Assembly: GCF_903645295.1 (NCBI RefSeq)
Contig: NZ_CAHJXM010000001.1
Location: forward strand, 1,427,501-1,491,500
Origin: Bacillus sp. Marseille-Q1617
Lineage (GTDB): Bacteria; Bacillota; Bacilli; Bacillales; Bacillaceae_B
Direction of reading: 5' to 3'
DNA length: 64,000 nucleotides
The translations under genes and the position numbers were made by a program. Numbering within the stretch: position 1 is the stretch's first letter; every line of letters begins with the position of its first letter. The notes beneath the pieces were generated by a model that did not search any database, had not been told where the DNA came from, and saw only the letters and a list, made by a program, of their open reading frames with translations. Below are positions 44,013-52,094 of the stretch, piece by piece.

Positions 44013-45168
44013 ACATGTGTTTGGTGACGAATGACTCAATCCGTGACAGACCTTCTTTTAACTGCTCCAACGAGCATGCATATGAAAGGCGTATATATCC
44101 TTCGCCATATGTTGAAAAAGCGTCTCCGGGGACCACAGCCACTTTTTCTTCCTGTGCAAGGGCAAGGGCGAATTCAAATGATGTCATATCAATCATGTCC
44201 GGGATTTTAACAAAGAAATAAAAAGCACCATCAGGAAGGACGAGATTATGAAATCCGATTTCCTGTAACCGTTTATATACATAATCTCTTCGTATTTTAT
44301 ATTCCTTTTTCATCTCATCAGCATCATTTACACCGGTTGTCAAAGCTTCATATGCTGCTTTCTGGGAGACAGAAGAAGCACAGGACACATTGTATTGATG
44401 GACCTTCAGTAAGTGTTTACTTATACATTCCGGAGCAAAGATCATCCCTATTCTCCAGCCTGTCATACTGTGGGACTTTGAAAGGCCATTGATCATGATT
44501 GTTTGATCTCTTAGAAATTCAGCGATCGAACGATGAGCCCCATCGAATGTCAATTCACTATAAATTTCATCTGCAACTGCAAAGATTCCTCGGCCCTTGA
44601 GTACGGAGGCAATCTCCTTTAATTCTGCTGCAGTCAAACTGACCCCAGTAGGGTTGGAAGGATATGGAAGGATGATGCATTTTGTGGAATCTGTCATATG
44701 TTTCTTTATTGATTCTGCACTGACCTTGAACCCGTTTTCTGTTGTATCGATATGGATGGCTTTTGCGCCGCACAGATGGATGATGGGTTCGTACCCGGGA
44801 TATACAGGGCCGGGAAGTAGACATTCATCTCCTGGTTCTAAAATCGAACGAAGCACTACATCGATTCCCTGGGAAGCACCACTTGTCACTATCACTTCGG
44901 ATTCAGGTTGATAATGCACATTATATTTTGAACCAACATAAGCGGATGCAGCTTCTCTTAACTGTAGAAATCCAGCATTATGCGTATAGGAAGTAAAGTC
45001 TTCATCTATTGCTCTCTTTGCAGCTTCCTTTACATGTAGAGGAGTGGGAAAGTCAGGCTGTCCTATAGTGAGGGAGATCATGCCTTCTATGTCAGCCACC
45101 ATGTTAAAAAACTTTCGGATACCTGAGATTTTGATGTCCTTTACATTAGGATTTAAGTATTGTTCCAA
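44011..45168 (-). CDS. patA: PLP aminotransferase PatA (N-acetyl-LL-diaminopimelate aminotransferase type)
   Basis: The 385-residue class I aminotransferase has LPYPSNPTGVSL near residue 163, the PLP lysine in MINGLSKSHSMTGWRIGMIF near 230, and YGEGYIRLSYACS at the C-terminus. B. subtilis PatA acts in the acetylated lysine/diaminopimelate branch; dapH at the window end belongs to the same pathway. The start is TTG 45168 (EQYLNPNVKDIKISGIRKF), which lines up with B. subtilis PatA and has AGGTG at 7 bases. GTG 45177 lies inside the SD. Confidence 0.92.
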   Translation of the reverse strand: MEQYLNPNVKDIKISGIRKFFNMVADIEGMISLTIGQPDFPTPLHVKEAAKRAIDEDFTSYTHNAGFLQLREAASAYVGSKYNVHYQPESEVIVTSGASQGIDVVLRSILEPGDECLLPGPVYPGYEPIIHLCGAKAIHIDTTENGFKVSAESIKKHMTDSTKCIILPYPSNPTGVSLTAAELKEIASVLKGRGIFAVADEIYSELTFDGAHRSIAEFLRDQTIMINGLSKSHSMTGWRIGMIFAPECISKHLLKVHQYNVSCASSVSQKAAYEALTTGVNDADEMKKEYKIRRDYVYKRLQEIGFHNLVLPDGAFYFFVKIPDMIDMTSFEFALALAQEEKVAVVPGDAFSTYGEGYIRLSYACSLEQLKEGLSRIESFVTKHM

Positions 45169-45302
45169 GATGTACACCTACTTTTATCATTTGTAACATA
45201 TTTTATCATTTTTTATTGGACCAAAGGTATGCTTTTGTTTGAATTGAATAAAAAAGGGGAATGGATAGAAAAGTAAAGATAGGCTTGAAGGTGATTACAG
45301 CA

Positions 45303-46298
45303 ATGATTCGAACGACTGCAATTTTAAATAATGGGGATGTTCTCCAAGATGTGCCGGTATCGAGAGTTAAGGAAAGTGATGTGAAATGGTATTGGGTCGA
45401 TTTTAACGAACCGACCGAAAGGGATATTCGTATGTTGAAACGTTTCTTTCAATTTCATCCTCTTGCAATAGAAGACTGCCTGGATGACTTTAGTGAGAGA
45501 CCTAAATTGGATTTTTATGATGGGTATATTTTTGTGTTGATGCATGCGATCAGGCGCACGACACTTGAGTCATACGAAGTAAATCTCTTCGTGAATTCAA
45601 GATTCATCGTTACATTCCATAAAGAACCGGTTAAAGAAATAAATAACTTATGGAAGACGGTAAAAGAAGAAGGTGGACAGCTAAGTCCGTTTACCATCAT
45701 GCATGGTATCGTGGACAGGCTGGTCGATGAGTATTTTCCTTTGATTTACAGCATTGAAGATCGCTTAAATACCATTGAAGAAAATACGAACGAGGATTCA
45801 GATTCAAATCTGATGGATGAATTATTCGATATCCGTCATGAAATGTCCAAATTGAGGAGAATCCTTATACCGATGCGGGACCTGCTGTACAGAATCAGTA
45901 ATTCGGGCAGGTTGAATTCATTGAAAGAAGAGCAATTATACTTTAACGATGTGTATGACCACCTGATCAAACAAGTTGAGATGCTGGAGTCATATCGTGA
46001 ATTTTCTGCAGATATACGCGATAATTATCTCTCTATCAATTCTGATAAAATGAATAATATCATGATGACGTTAACGGTCATCACGACGATTTTCATGCCT
46101 CTTACCTTTATTGCGGGACTTTACGGAATGAACTTCGTTTACATGCCGGAATTGAATGAGCATAACGGGTATTTCATCGTGCTAGGAGTAATGGCTGTGA
46201 TTGCGTTCATCATGTTTGGCTTCTTTGTGAAGATAGGGTGGCTAAAATTCGGGACTAGGAAAAGAAGGCGGAAAAGAAGGCTTCTTAAGTTAAAATAA
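45303..46298 (+). CDS. CorA-family magnesium transporter
   Basis: The 331-residue protein has a long cytosolic N-terminal domain with helical stalk, then two C-terminal membrane helices. The first ends in the pore signature LYGMNF near residue 278. A strongly basic tail (about ten Arg/Lys) follows, typical of CorA. It forms a homopentameric Mg2+/Co2+ channel. ATG 45303 has AAGGTG upstream; ATG 45261 sits too close to its SD. A bidirectional terminator follows. Confidence 0.92.
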   Translation: MIRTTAILNNGDVLQDVPVSRVKESDVKWYWVDFNEPTERDIRMLKRFFQFHPLAIEDCLDDFSERPKLDFYDGYIFVLMHAIRRTTLESYEVNLFVNSRFIVTFHKEPVKEINNLWKTVKEEGGQLSPFTIMHGIVDRLVDEYFPLIYSIEDRLNTIEENTNEDSDSNLMDELFDIRHEMSKLRRILIPMRDLLYRISNSGRLNSLKEEQLYFNDVYDHLIKQVEMLESYREFSADIRDNYLSINSDKMNNIMMTLTVITTIFMPLTFIAGLYGMNFVYMPELNEHNGYFIVLGVMAVIAFIMFGFFVKIGWLKFGTRKRRRKRRLLKLK

Positions 46299-46350
46299 TT
46301 CTGATGCAAATATCTGAATGGACTTGAAGGATTTGTTATATCCAATGAAT

Positions 46351-46395
46351 AAAGAACGAGCGAACAGTTGTATGTCCGCTCGTTCTTTATTTTTT
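46351..46395. terminator. Bidirectional terminator, corA and HD-domain gene
   Basis: AAAGAACGAGCG (46351-46362) pairs perfectly with CGCTCGTTCTTT (46377-46388), with T-rich flanks on both strands. Confidence 0.9.
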
Positions 46396-46980
46396 CACCT
46401 GCATCAGCCATGCATTTTCAACGGCGGTATTCACCCATTTCTCCATCTGTGAATGGATGCTTGGGGATACCTCCTTTATCCATTCGTTTCTCTTTAGGAC
46501 CTGAGAAGCTTTTATCCCGTGTTCCTTCCATGACTTTCCTTCTGTCGCGACATTCAATAAAAGCGGTTGGATGTGATCGATCATATGCGCGTAGACTGCT
46601 TCATTGCTTGCTCCCTCTTCATATTCTTCCCATAATGCACGATATTCCTTACATATTGATTCGGGAAGTATACCGAACAGTCTGTCAGCTGCCCTCTGCT
46701 CCCTTTCTGCTTTGTCATGATAGCCGATAGAATCAAATGCATATGTGTCTCCTGCATCAATCTCGACCACATCATGCAAAAGTAACATTTTTAATGAAGT
46801 AAATAAATTTGTTTCTTCTTTTCTTTCATACGCTTCGAATAAAGTCATCGCCATTATTGCGACATGCCATGAGTGTTCCCCGCTGTTTTCCCTCCGTTTC
46901 TTGTTACTTATATAGGTACGGCGCTCAATATTTTTCAATTTGTCGATTTCCAATATGAATTCCATTAATTCTGTCAGCAT
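46387..46980 (-). CDS. HD-domain phosphohydrolase (YfbR-like)
   Basis: The 197-residue protein has an HD domain of the HD_3 type: NSGEHSWHVAIMAM (first His), LLHDVVEIDAGDTYAFD (HD pair and Asp cluster) and a later HMIDHIQPLLLN. E. coli YfbR is a 5'-deoxynucleotidase; the substrate here is not known. It is soluble. The ATG at 46980 is taken; its upstream region is AT-rich. Confidence 0.85.
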   Translation of the reverse strand: MLTELMEFILEIDKLKNIERRTYISNKKRRENSGEHSWHVAIMAMTLFEAYERKEETNLFTSLKMLLLHDVVEIDAGDTYAFDSIGYHDKAEREQRAADRLFGILPESICKEYRALWEEYEEGASNEAVYAHMIDHIQPLLLNVATEGKSWKEHGIKASQVLKRNEWIKEVSPSIHSQMEKWVNTAVENAWLMQVKK

Positions 46981-47162
46981 TTAGATACCCCACTTTTTTT
47001 TGTCTATACATTATACTAGTTCTACCATCCGCACCAATCAAGTGAATGAAATTATATTCGGGTGTTCCGGGAATGAAAAATTCAGTTAAACGGTGGATTT
47101 TTACTCGAAAACGCGGTATATTGGATGAGGACAAAAGAAGAATTGGGATTACTTAATTTCCC

Positions 47163-47198
47163 GAGAGGTTCTAGCACAACCCTCTATAAAAAACTAAG
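47163..47198 (+). ncRNA. preQ1-I riboswitch aptamer
   Basis: GAGAGGTTCTAGCACAACC followed by CTCTATAAAAAACTAAG matches the preQ1 class I consensus: the AGAGG/CCTCT stem, UUCUAGC loop and A-rich tail with ACUAA that forms the pseudoknot. It lies in the queCDE leader. Confidence 0.95.
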
Positions 47199-47199
47199 G

Positions 47200-47231
47200 G
47201 AAACGGCATCCTTAGGTGTCGTTTGTTTTTG
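47200..47231 (+). terminator. preQ1-controlled terminator of queCDE
   Basis: AAACGGCATCC (47201-47211) pairs with GGTGTCGTTT (47215-47224) with one bulge and one wobble, followed by a T-rich tract. preQ1 binding should favour it. Confidence 0.85.
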
Positions 47232-47383
47232 TTTAAGCAGATTTTCTCAAGCTGTTCCATACAGCTTTCACTCTGGCAGGAGACAGATTCAGAGGGAAGA
47301 GCATGATTATAGAGTTATAGAGAATCTTTTTTCTTCTTTTTAAGGCGGGGGATCAATGCCTAAAGAATGAGAGGAGAATGGCA

Positions 47384-48046
47384 ATGAATCAAGAAAAAGC
47401 TTTAGTCGTCTTCAGCGGCGGGCAGGACAGTACCACTTGTCTGTTCTGGGCAAAAAAACAATTTAAAGAAGTGGAAGCAGTGACGTTTAATTATGGACAG
47501 CGGCATGTGGCTGAACTGGACTGTGCAAAAGAAATCGCGGAGGATTTAGATGTTCCGCATCATGTACTGGATTTGAGTTTATTGAACCAGCTCGCACCTA
47601 GTGCATTGACGAGGAATGATGAAGAGATCATTCACGAGGAAGGTGAATTACCTTCGACATTTGTGCCTGGGAGAAACTTGTTATTTCTGTCATTTGCAGG
47701 TGTGTTAGCAAAGCAGATCGGTGCAAAACATATCGTAACCGGTGTCTGTGAGACAGACTTCAGTGGATATCCTGATTGCAGGGATATTTTTGTGAAATCA
47801 CTGAATGTCTCCTTGAATCTATCAATGGATGAACAATTTGTGATTCATACTCCATTAATGTGGATTAATAAAGCCCAGACTTGGGAAATGGCCGATCACC
47901 TCGATGCACTGCATTATATCCGGGAAAATACGTTAACCTGCTACAATGGTGTAAAAGGTGATGGGTGCGGTGAATGTCCTGCCTGTGAATTGAGACAAAG
48001 AGGTTTGAGTGATTATTTAGAGAGTAAAAAAGGAGGAGAGGAATAA
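47384..48046 (+). CDS. queC: 7-cyano-7-deazaguanine synthase
   Basis: The 220-residue enzyme converts 7-carboxy-7-deazaguanine to preQ0 using ATP and ammonia. It has the PP-loop [12 protein letters not shown] at residue 8 and the C-terminal zinc motif [16 protein letters not shown] 47384 lies 7 bases after GAGGAG; ATG 47378 is too close. The stop overlaps queD (TAATG). The gene is under the preQ1 riboswitch. Confidence 0.97.
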   Translation: MNQEKALVVFSGGQDSTTCLFWAKKQFKEVEAVTFNYGQRHVAELDCAKEIAEDLDVPHHVLDLSLLNQLAPSALTRNDEEIIHEEGELPSTFVPGRNLLFLSFAGVLAKQIGAKHIVTGVCETDFSGYPDCRDIFVKSLNVSLNLSMDEQFVIHTPLMWINKAQTWEMADHLDALHYIRENTLTCYNGVKGDGCGECPACELRQRGLSDYLESKKGGEE

Positions 48047-48483
48047 TGCTGCAGCAAATATATCCGACTCCTCAACATGGTTTTGAATTCGAACTGAATA
48101 AAGATATGCATTTTGCAGCAGCACATTATATACCACACGAGGATGCAGGTGATTGTCAGAAGGTGCATGGTCATACCTACTTTGCTAATATCACCATCGG
48201 GGGAAATGAACTGGATGAATCCGGCTTTCTTATTAATTTTCAACATATCAAAAAGTTGATTCATAAGCGGTTCGATCACTCTCTCCTGAATGAAGACAGC
48301 CGATTTTCAAATCATGATCCCATGAAATTCCCGACCACTGAAGCAGTAGCCAAGACGGTGTGTGAGATTGTGCAGCAGCATTTGGATACGTTGGCGCATC
48401 GGCCTCAGTGCCTTCAGGTGTTTTTGCGGGAGACACCCACATCCTATGTAATCTACAGACCTAAAAAGGGGAGAGCATCATGA
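48046..48483 (+). CDS. queD: 6-carboxy-5,6,7,8-tetrahydropterin synthase
   Basis: The 145-residue enzyme makes carboxytetrahydropterin from dihydroneopterin triphosphate. Zinc histidines occur in FAAAHYIP and KVHGHTYFANI, and a catalytic Cys in AGDCQKVHGH. The downstream DHSLLNED motif is present. It overlaps queC by one base and queE by four (ATGA). Confidence 0.97.
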   Translation: MLQQIYPTPQHGFEFELNKDMHFAAAHYIPHEDAGDCQKVHGHTYFANITIGGNELDESGFLINFQHIKKLIHKRFDHSLLNEDSRFSNHDPMKFPTTEAVAKTVCEIVQQHLDTLAHRPQCLQVFLRETPTSYVIYRPKKGRAS

Positions 48484-49202
48484 AAAAAATCCCTGTCTTA
48501 GAGATATTCGGACCGACCATACAAGGAGAAGGCATGGTCATCGGACAAAAAACGATGTTTGTGAGAACGGCAGGATGTGACTATAGCTGTGCCTGGTGTG
48601 ATTCAGCATTTACCTGGGACGGCTCTGCGAAAGACGATATCAGGCTCCTGACAGCTGAAGAGATATGGAATGAATTAAGAGAAATAGGCGGAGAACGTTT
48701 TTCACATGTGACGATTTCTGGAGGGAATCCTGCTCTCCTTACGAGTTTAAATGAGCTATTGACCATCTTTAAAGAGAAAAACATTCAGTCAGCACTTGAA
48801 ACGCAAGGAAGCAGATGGCAGGATTGGTTCTATGATATCGATGATTTAACCATCTCACCCAAACCGCCAAGTTCCCATATGAAAACGGATTTTGAAAAAT
48901 TGGACTTTATCGTTCAAAATTTGAGGGACAACGACTCCAACATCAGTTTGAAAGTGGTTGTCTTTAATGATGAAGATCTGCAATATGCAAAGGTGGTTCA
49001 TCAACGATACCCGTCAATCCCTTTCTATATCCAGACTGGAAATCCAAAAGTGATGGAAGAAAATACAAAACAATTGGTTTCTGATTTACTGAATGATTAC
49101 GAAGCATTGATTGATAGGGTCTCAAATGATGAAGAATTAAATCACGTCAGGGTTCTCCCACAGCTTCACACGCTTGTTTGGGGAAATAAAAGAGGCGTGT
49201 AA
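48480..49202 (+). CDS. queE: 7-carboxy-7-deazaguanine synthase (radical SAM)
   Basis: The 240-residue enzyme carries the radical SAM cluster motif AGCDYSCAWCDS near residue 32 and forms the deazapurine ring. The GEGMVIGQKTMFVRTAG entry and TISGGNPALL segments are typical. It ends the operon; queF, which reduces preQ0 to preQ1, is not adjacent. A strong terminator follows. Confidence 0.96.
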   Translation: MKKIPVLEIFGPTIQGEGMVIGQKTMFVRTAGCDYSCAWCDSAFTWDGSAKDDIRLLTAEEIWNELREIGGERFSHVTISGGNPALLTSLNELLTIFKEKNIQSALETQGSRWQDWFYDIDDLTISPKPPSSHMKTDFEKLDFIVQNLRDNDSNISLKVVVFNDEDLQYAKVVHQRYPSIPFYIQTGNPKVMEENTKQLVSDLLNDYEALIDRVSNDEELNHVRVLPQLHTLVWGNKRGV

Positions 49203-49219
49203 TATATAAGTATAAGTAC

Positions 49220-49260
49220 GAAAAAGCGATTGGAGGTTCTATCCCCAATCGCTTTTTTTA
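49220..49260 (+). terminator. Terminator of queCDE
   Basis: AAAAAGCGATTGG pairs perfectly with CCAATCGCTTTTT, followed by T. Confidence 0.93.
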
Positions 49261-49273
49261 ATGAAGTGTTGCA

Positions 49274-49474
49274 TTACTTTTTTGAATTTTCATCTTGGTC
49301 GCGGTCAACACCTCTTTTGCCTTCTACATAAAAGACCTCATCAAAATCATCATTCCCCTCTTTATTCTTTCCAATTGCTAATAGAGGGTTTGAATACTGT
49401 GCTGGCAAAATGTGACCATTTATTTCTTCAAAATCGAGAATCCTTCTATTCTCCGTATCTCGTCTCTCTGGCAT
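49274..49474 (-). CDS. 66-residue hydrophilic protein of unknown function
   Basis: AGGAGGTG precedes the ATG at 49474. The product starts MPERRDTENRRILDFEEING and ends in a charged Asp/Glu/Lys tail. It is soluble and I do not recognise a family. The strong ribosome-binding site supports expression. It is convergent with queE. Confidence 0.65.
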   Translation of the reverse strand: MPERRDTENRRILDFEEINGHILPAQYSNPLLAIGKNKEGNDDFDEVFYVEGKRGVDRDQDENSKK

Positions 49475-49662
49475 TTGTATACACCTCCTACCATTAGTTT
49501 GCTGATTCGGTATTGATGTATGTAATGAAAATGTATTATAGGATAAGCTTGGATTTTTGTAATACTGCAAAAATGTGTAAACAAGTGAAGGAATTGTTCG
49601 ATATAAAATATGTGAGGTTTTTAAAAACATATGAACAATGCATTATTTAAGGGAAGGACGTT

Positions 49663-50571
49663 TTGAAATTGAATGATTCAAAAGGGATCCTGCTGGAAAG
49701 CGGGACAAATGAACTTGAACTGGTTGAATTTGAAGTTCAAGATAATAAATTTGGAATTAACGTAATAAAGGTGAAGGAAATCATTCTACCCACCCCAATC
49801 ATTCCTATCCCGCACTCTCATCCTCATGTAAAGGGACTGATTCAATTGCGGGGAGAAGTTCTTCCCGTTGTGGATATGGCAAGAGTTCTGGGACTGGAAG
49901 AAAAAGAATCACCACAGTCAAAATTTATCGTATCTGAGTTCAATAAACAAAAAGTGGTTTTCCATGTACATAATGTTACTCAGATTCACCGAATTTCATG
50001 GGACCAGATTGAAAAACCATCGGAGATGTACTCTGGAATCAAATCAGGAATCATCGGGGTGGTGAAGCGTGAAGATTCTATGGTCCTCATGGTGGATTTT
50101 GAAAGTATCATGGTTGAAATCAATCCTGAATCCGGAATACACGTCGATCAATTGAAAAAACTCGGACCAAGAGAAAGAAGAGATAAAAGAATAGTGGCCG
50201 CTGAAGACTCGCCGCTTCTTCGAAAACTTCTGCATGACACATTGACTGAGGCGGGATACGATTCGGTTGAATTTTTTGAGAATGGGTCTGATGCATTGGC
50301 TTATCTGGAATCACTTGCAAAAGAAACCGGCCCTATCGAAGAATCAGTCGGATTGGTGATTACTGATATTGAAATGCCTCAAATGGACGGCCACCATCTT
50401 ACAAAGAGAATTAAAAGTCATCCTGTCTTAAAGAAGCTGCCGGTCATCATTTTTTCTTCACTGATTACAAATGATTTAAGGCATAAAGGTGAGATGGTGG
50501 GGGCGGAGGAACAAGTAAGCAAGCCTGAAATAGCAGAGCTGATAACGAGGATTGATCAGTTCGTATTGTGA
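49663..50571 (+). CDS. cheV: Chemotaxis coupling protein CheV
   Basis: The 302-residue protein joins a CheW-like domain (about residues 10-155; SGTNELELVEFEV, LIQLRGEVLPVVDM) to a receiver domain (about 175-300; acidic pocket AAEDSPLL, phospho-Asp in LVITDIEMPQMDG, Lys in SKPEI). It couples receptors to CheA and adapts signalling by phosphorylation. The start is TTG 49663 with AAGGGAAGG upstream; TTG 49669 is possible. Synteny with patA and ykyB agrees with B. subtilis. Confidence 0.95.
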   Translation: MKLNDSKGILLESGTNELELVEFEVQDNKFGINVIKVKEIILPTPIIPIPHSHPHVKGLIQLRGEVLPVVDMARVLGLEEKESPQSKFIVSEFNKQKVVFHVHNVTQIHRISWDQIEKPSEMYSGIKSGIIGVVKREDSMVLMVDFESIMVEINPESGIHVDQLKKLGPRERRDKRIVAAEDSPLLRKLLHDTLTEAGYDSVEFFENGSDALAYLESLAKETGPIEESVGLVITDIEMPQMDGHHLTKRIKSHPVLKKLPVIIFSSLITNDLRHKGEMVGAEEQVSKPEIAELITRIDQFVL

Positions 50572-50580
50572 TTGAAATAA

Positions 50581-50619
50581 AAATGGCCGTATGATTGTTC
50601 AATCATACAGCCATTTCCA
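50581..50619. terminator. Bidirectional terminator, cheV and ykyB
   Basis: AAATGGCCGTATGATT (50581-50596) pairs with AATCATACAGCCATTT (50601-50616) with one mismatch, around GTTC. T-rich on the minus side. Confidence 0.85.
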
Positions 50620-50663
50620 CCCTTTAGAGTGGATATGCGTTAATGCGCTAAATTCTCAAGGTA

Positions 50664-51131
50664 TTAAAAGAAGCTGTCACCCAGCTTTTTAAATACAGGT
50701 TTTTGATAACTGCTTTTTCCATGTTTTTTACGTTTATCATCAGTATCAGACATTCCGGTATAGTCTTCCAAGATGCCTTTTGCCTGTTGAAGGCCCATTT
50801 TACTTTTCGGGTTCCTCATGGATTGGTCGAGTGTCCCCAGGTGCGGCAATTGTTTAAAATCTTCTTTTGAAGGAGGTATGTGGAAGGTGTATTCACCGCA
50901 ATCAACCAGGACATCTGATTGCTGCTGACTGAATTTAGGATTCTTTGAAAAATGGAGTCCTACTTTTTTGGCTTTTCCTTCACGGATCATCTTCATCAAT
51001 GCACGTTTTTTTAATGCATACAAATATTTTGGGTTACCGGCAGTCTTGGCATGGCGATTAACAGTGAAAATAGCTTGAGAGAGGGTATTTACTGATGTGG
51101 AGGAAGGGGTATTTTTACTAGGATTTCTCAA
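50664..51131 (-). CDS. ykyB: YkyB-like protein
   Basis: The 155-residue soluble protein has the YkyB pattern: LSQAIFTVNRHAKTAGNPKY, LYALKKRALMKMI, and later YTFHIPPSKEDFK. The start is TTG 51131 with AAAGGAGC upstream by 9 bases. The C-terminus is disordered and basic. Function is unknown. Position after cheV matches B. subtilis. Confidence 0.85.
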   Translation of the reverse strand: MRNPSKNTPSSTSVNTLSQAIFTVNRHAKTAGNPKYLYALKKRALMKMIREGKAKKVGLHFSKNPKFSQQQSDVLVDCGEYTFHIPPSKEDFKQLPHLGTLDQSMRNPKSKMGLQQAKGILEDYTGMSDTDDKRKKHGKSSYQKPVFKKLGDSFF

Positions 51132-51243
51132 GTTTTTAGCTCCTTTCTGTTTTATTCCCTACTATTATACATTCTTTTCCTATGGTTGGAAAGGTTATGA
51201 AAATAATTTATTGTTAGAAAATGTTCAATTTTTTCAAAAAACT

Positions 51244-51280
51244 AAAAAGAACTGAATCATGTAAATGATCAGTTCTTTTG
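51244..51280 (-). terminator. Terminator of the Tyr/Pro/Gly-rich gene, beyond the repeats
   Basis: On the minus strand AAAAGAACTGA pairs with TCAGTTCTTTT with extra inner pairing, followed by T5. It lies about 300 bases past the stop of the gene at 51576-51875, so both repeat hairpins are in that gene's 3' untranslated region. Confidence 0.7.
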
Positions 51281-51344
51281 GGTTAATATGTTGATTGGTT
51301 ATTGGCTTGGCGAGGCGCCTCCGCTTTAGGGTCATCCAGCTCCG

Positions 51345-51443
51345 GGGCTTAGAGGCACATGTCATAAGTCAAACCGTCCAAGAAGGCAAAGAGCGCCTTC
51401 GTGGCCGTTTCGTCTTATGCCACACGCCTCTGAGCAAAGCCCC
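51345..51443. repeat. CATAAG-hairpin repeat, copy B
   Basis: GGGGCTT/AAGCCCC, AGAGGC/GCCTCT and CATAAG/CTTATG pairs nest around a core with AAACCGTCC and GGCCGTTT and AAGGC/GCCTT. The architecture equals the copy in 40152-40391, but stem bases differ on both sides. It is flanked by CCTCCGCTTTAGG on both sides. Confidence 0.75.
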
Positions 51444-51468
51444 TCCGCTTTAGGTGATATCCAGCTCC

Positions 51469-51569
51469 GGCGGCTAGCCCCTCGAGGTCATAAGTTAAAT
51501 GGTCCAAGAAGGCAAAAAGCGCCTTCCCGGCCCATTCACCTTATGCTTGTCGGGGCTGGGCGAGCCGCC
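51469..51569. repeat. CATAAG-hairpin repeat, copy C
   Basis: GGCGGCT/AGCCGCC, AGCCCC/GGGGCT and CATAAG/CTTATG nest around AATGGTCC and GGCCCATT and AAGGC/GCCTT. It is a tandem neighbour of copy B, about 125 bases apart, again ending in CCTCCGCTTTAGG. That last piece supplies the stop codon of the next minus-strand gene. Confidence 0.75.
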
Positions 51570-51575
51570 TCCGCT

Positions 51576-51875
51576 TTAGGGTGTTTGCGGGTAGATATTG
51601 ATATTTTCTGTTACATTATACGGGGTAGGAGCGTACCCATTGCCACCGTATGGTGCGCCTCCATAAGCTCCATAGGCTCCATAAGGTCCATAAGGCGGGT
51701 AAGGCGGATAGTACGGCGGGCAGCAAGGTCTGTTAAATAAGAATGGACTGATGGCGAGACCAGCTAAACCCCCAGCTATAAACGGAAGACCAAAAAAAGG
51801 AAAGAAACGCTGATCGTAACCTCTCATGGCCGGGTTAATGTAATGATTATAAGGGTTAAACGAGCGATGATACAT
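51576..51875 (-). CDS. Tyr/Pro/Gly-rich small protein, possibly spore coat or surface
   Basis: The 99-residue protein starts MYHRSFNPYNHYINP, has one hydrophobic stretch FFGLPFIAGGLAGLAISPFL (about residues 28-47), then a CCPPYYPPYPPYGPYGAYGA low-complexity region and a polar end. GAGAGGAGGTTATTC precedes the ATG at 51875. Such composition is common in coat or cell-surface proteins, but no family is recognised. The TAA stop lies in the CCTCCGCTTTAGG end of repeat copy C, so the repeat may have truncated or replaced the original C-terminus. Confidence 0.7.
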   Translation of the reverse strand: MYHRSFNPYNHYINPAMRGYDQRFFPFFGLPFIAGGLAGLAISPFLFNRPCCPPYYPPYPPYGPYGAYGAYGGAPYGGNGYAPTPYNVTENINIYPQTP

Positions 51876-52094
51876 GAATAACCTCCTCTCTATTCTTATT
51901 ATTCTATGGTCAGGTTCTTCACTGTGAGCCTGTTTATAAAGAAAAAGCAACAAAGAGGATTTACGGGTCTAAAATACTAAAGATGCAGTAAATATTGAAT
52001 TTTCACACATGTTTATAGGAAATGTGACCATTTACTAGTACAATGTATATAGGAGAATATAATCAACCAAGTTCACGCGATGAGGATGAAATTC

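Noticed and set aside
43560..44039. 159-codon minus-strand ORF
   Set aside because: It is antisense to the lysine-rich SASP-like gene and runs through two terminators. Its Phe/Leu/Cys-rich product mirrors AAA/AAG codons, and no SD is present.
46368..46730. 120-codon plus-strand ORF
   Set aside because: It is antisense to the HD-domain gene, begins in the terminator and has no SD.
47125..47343. 72-codon ORF over the queC leader
   Set aside because: It crosses the preQ1 aptamer and terminator, which explain the sequence.
30091..47383. que genes directly after ykvI as in B. subtilis
   Set aside because: They are separated by about 17 kb here; I treat this as rearrangement and not as evidence of a foreign island, because base composition and gene types do not change.
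51417..51740. 107-codon plus-strand ORF and a similar 66-codon one at 40196-40396
   Set aside because: Both lie across the palindromic repeats. The repeats' GC-rich stems keep frames open, and no ribosome-binding site or family is seen.
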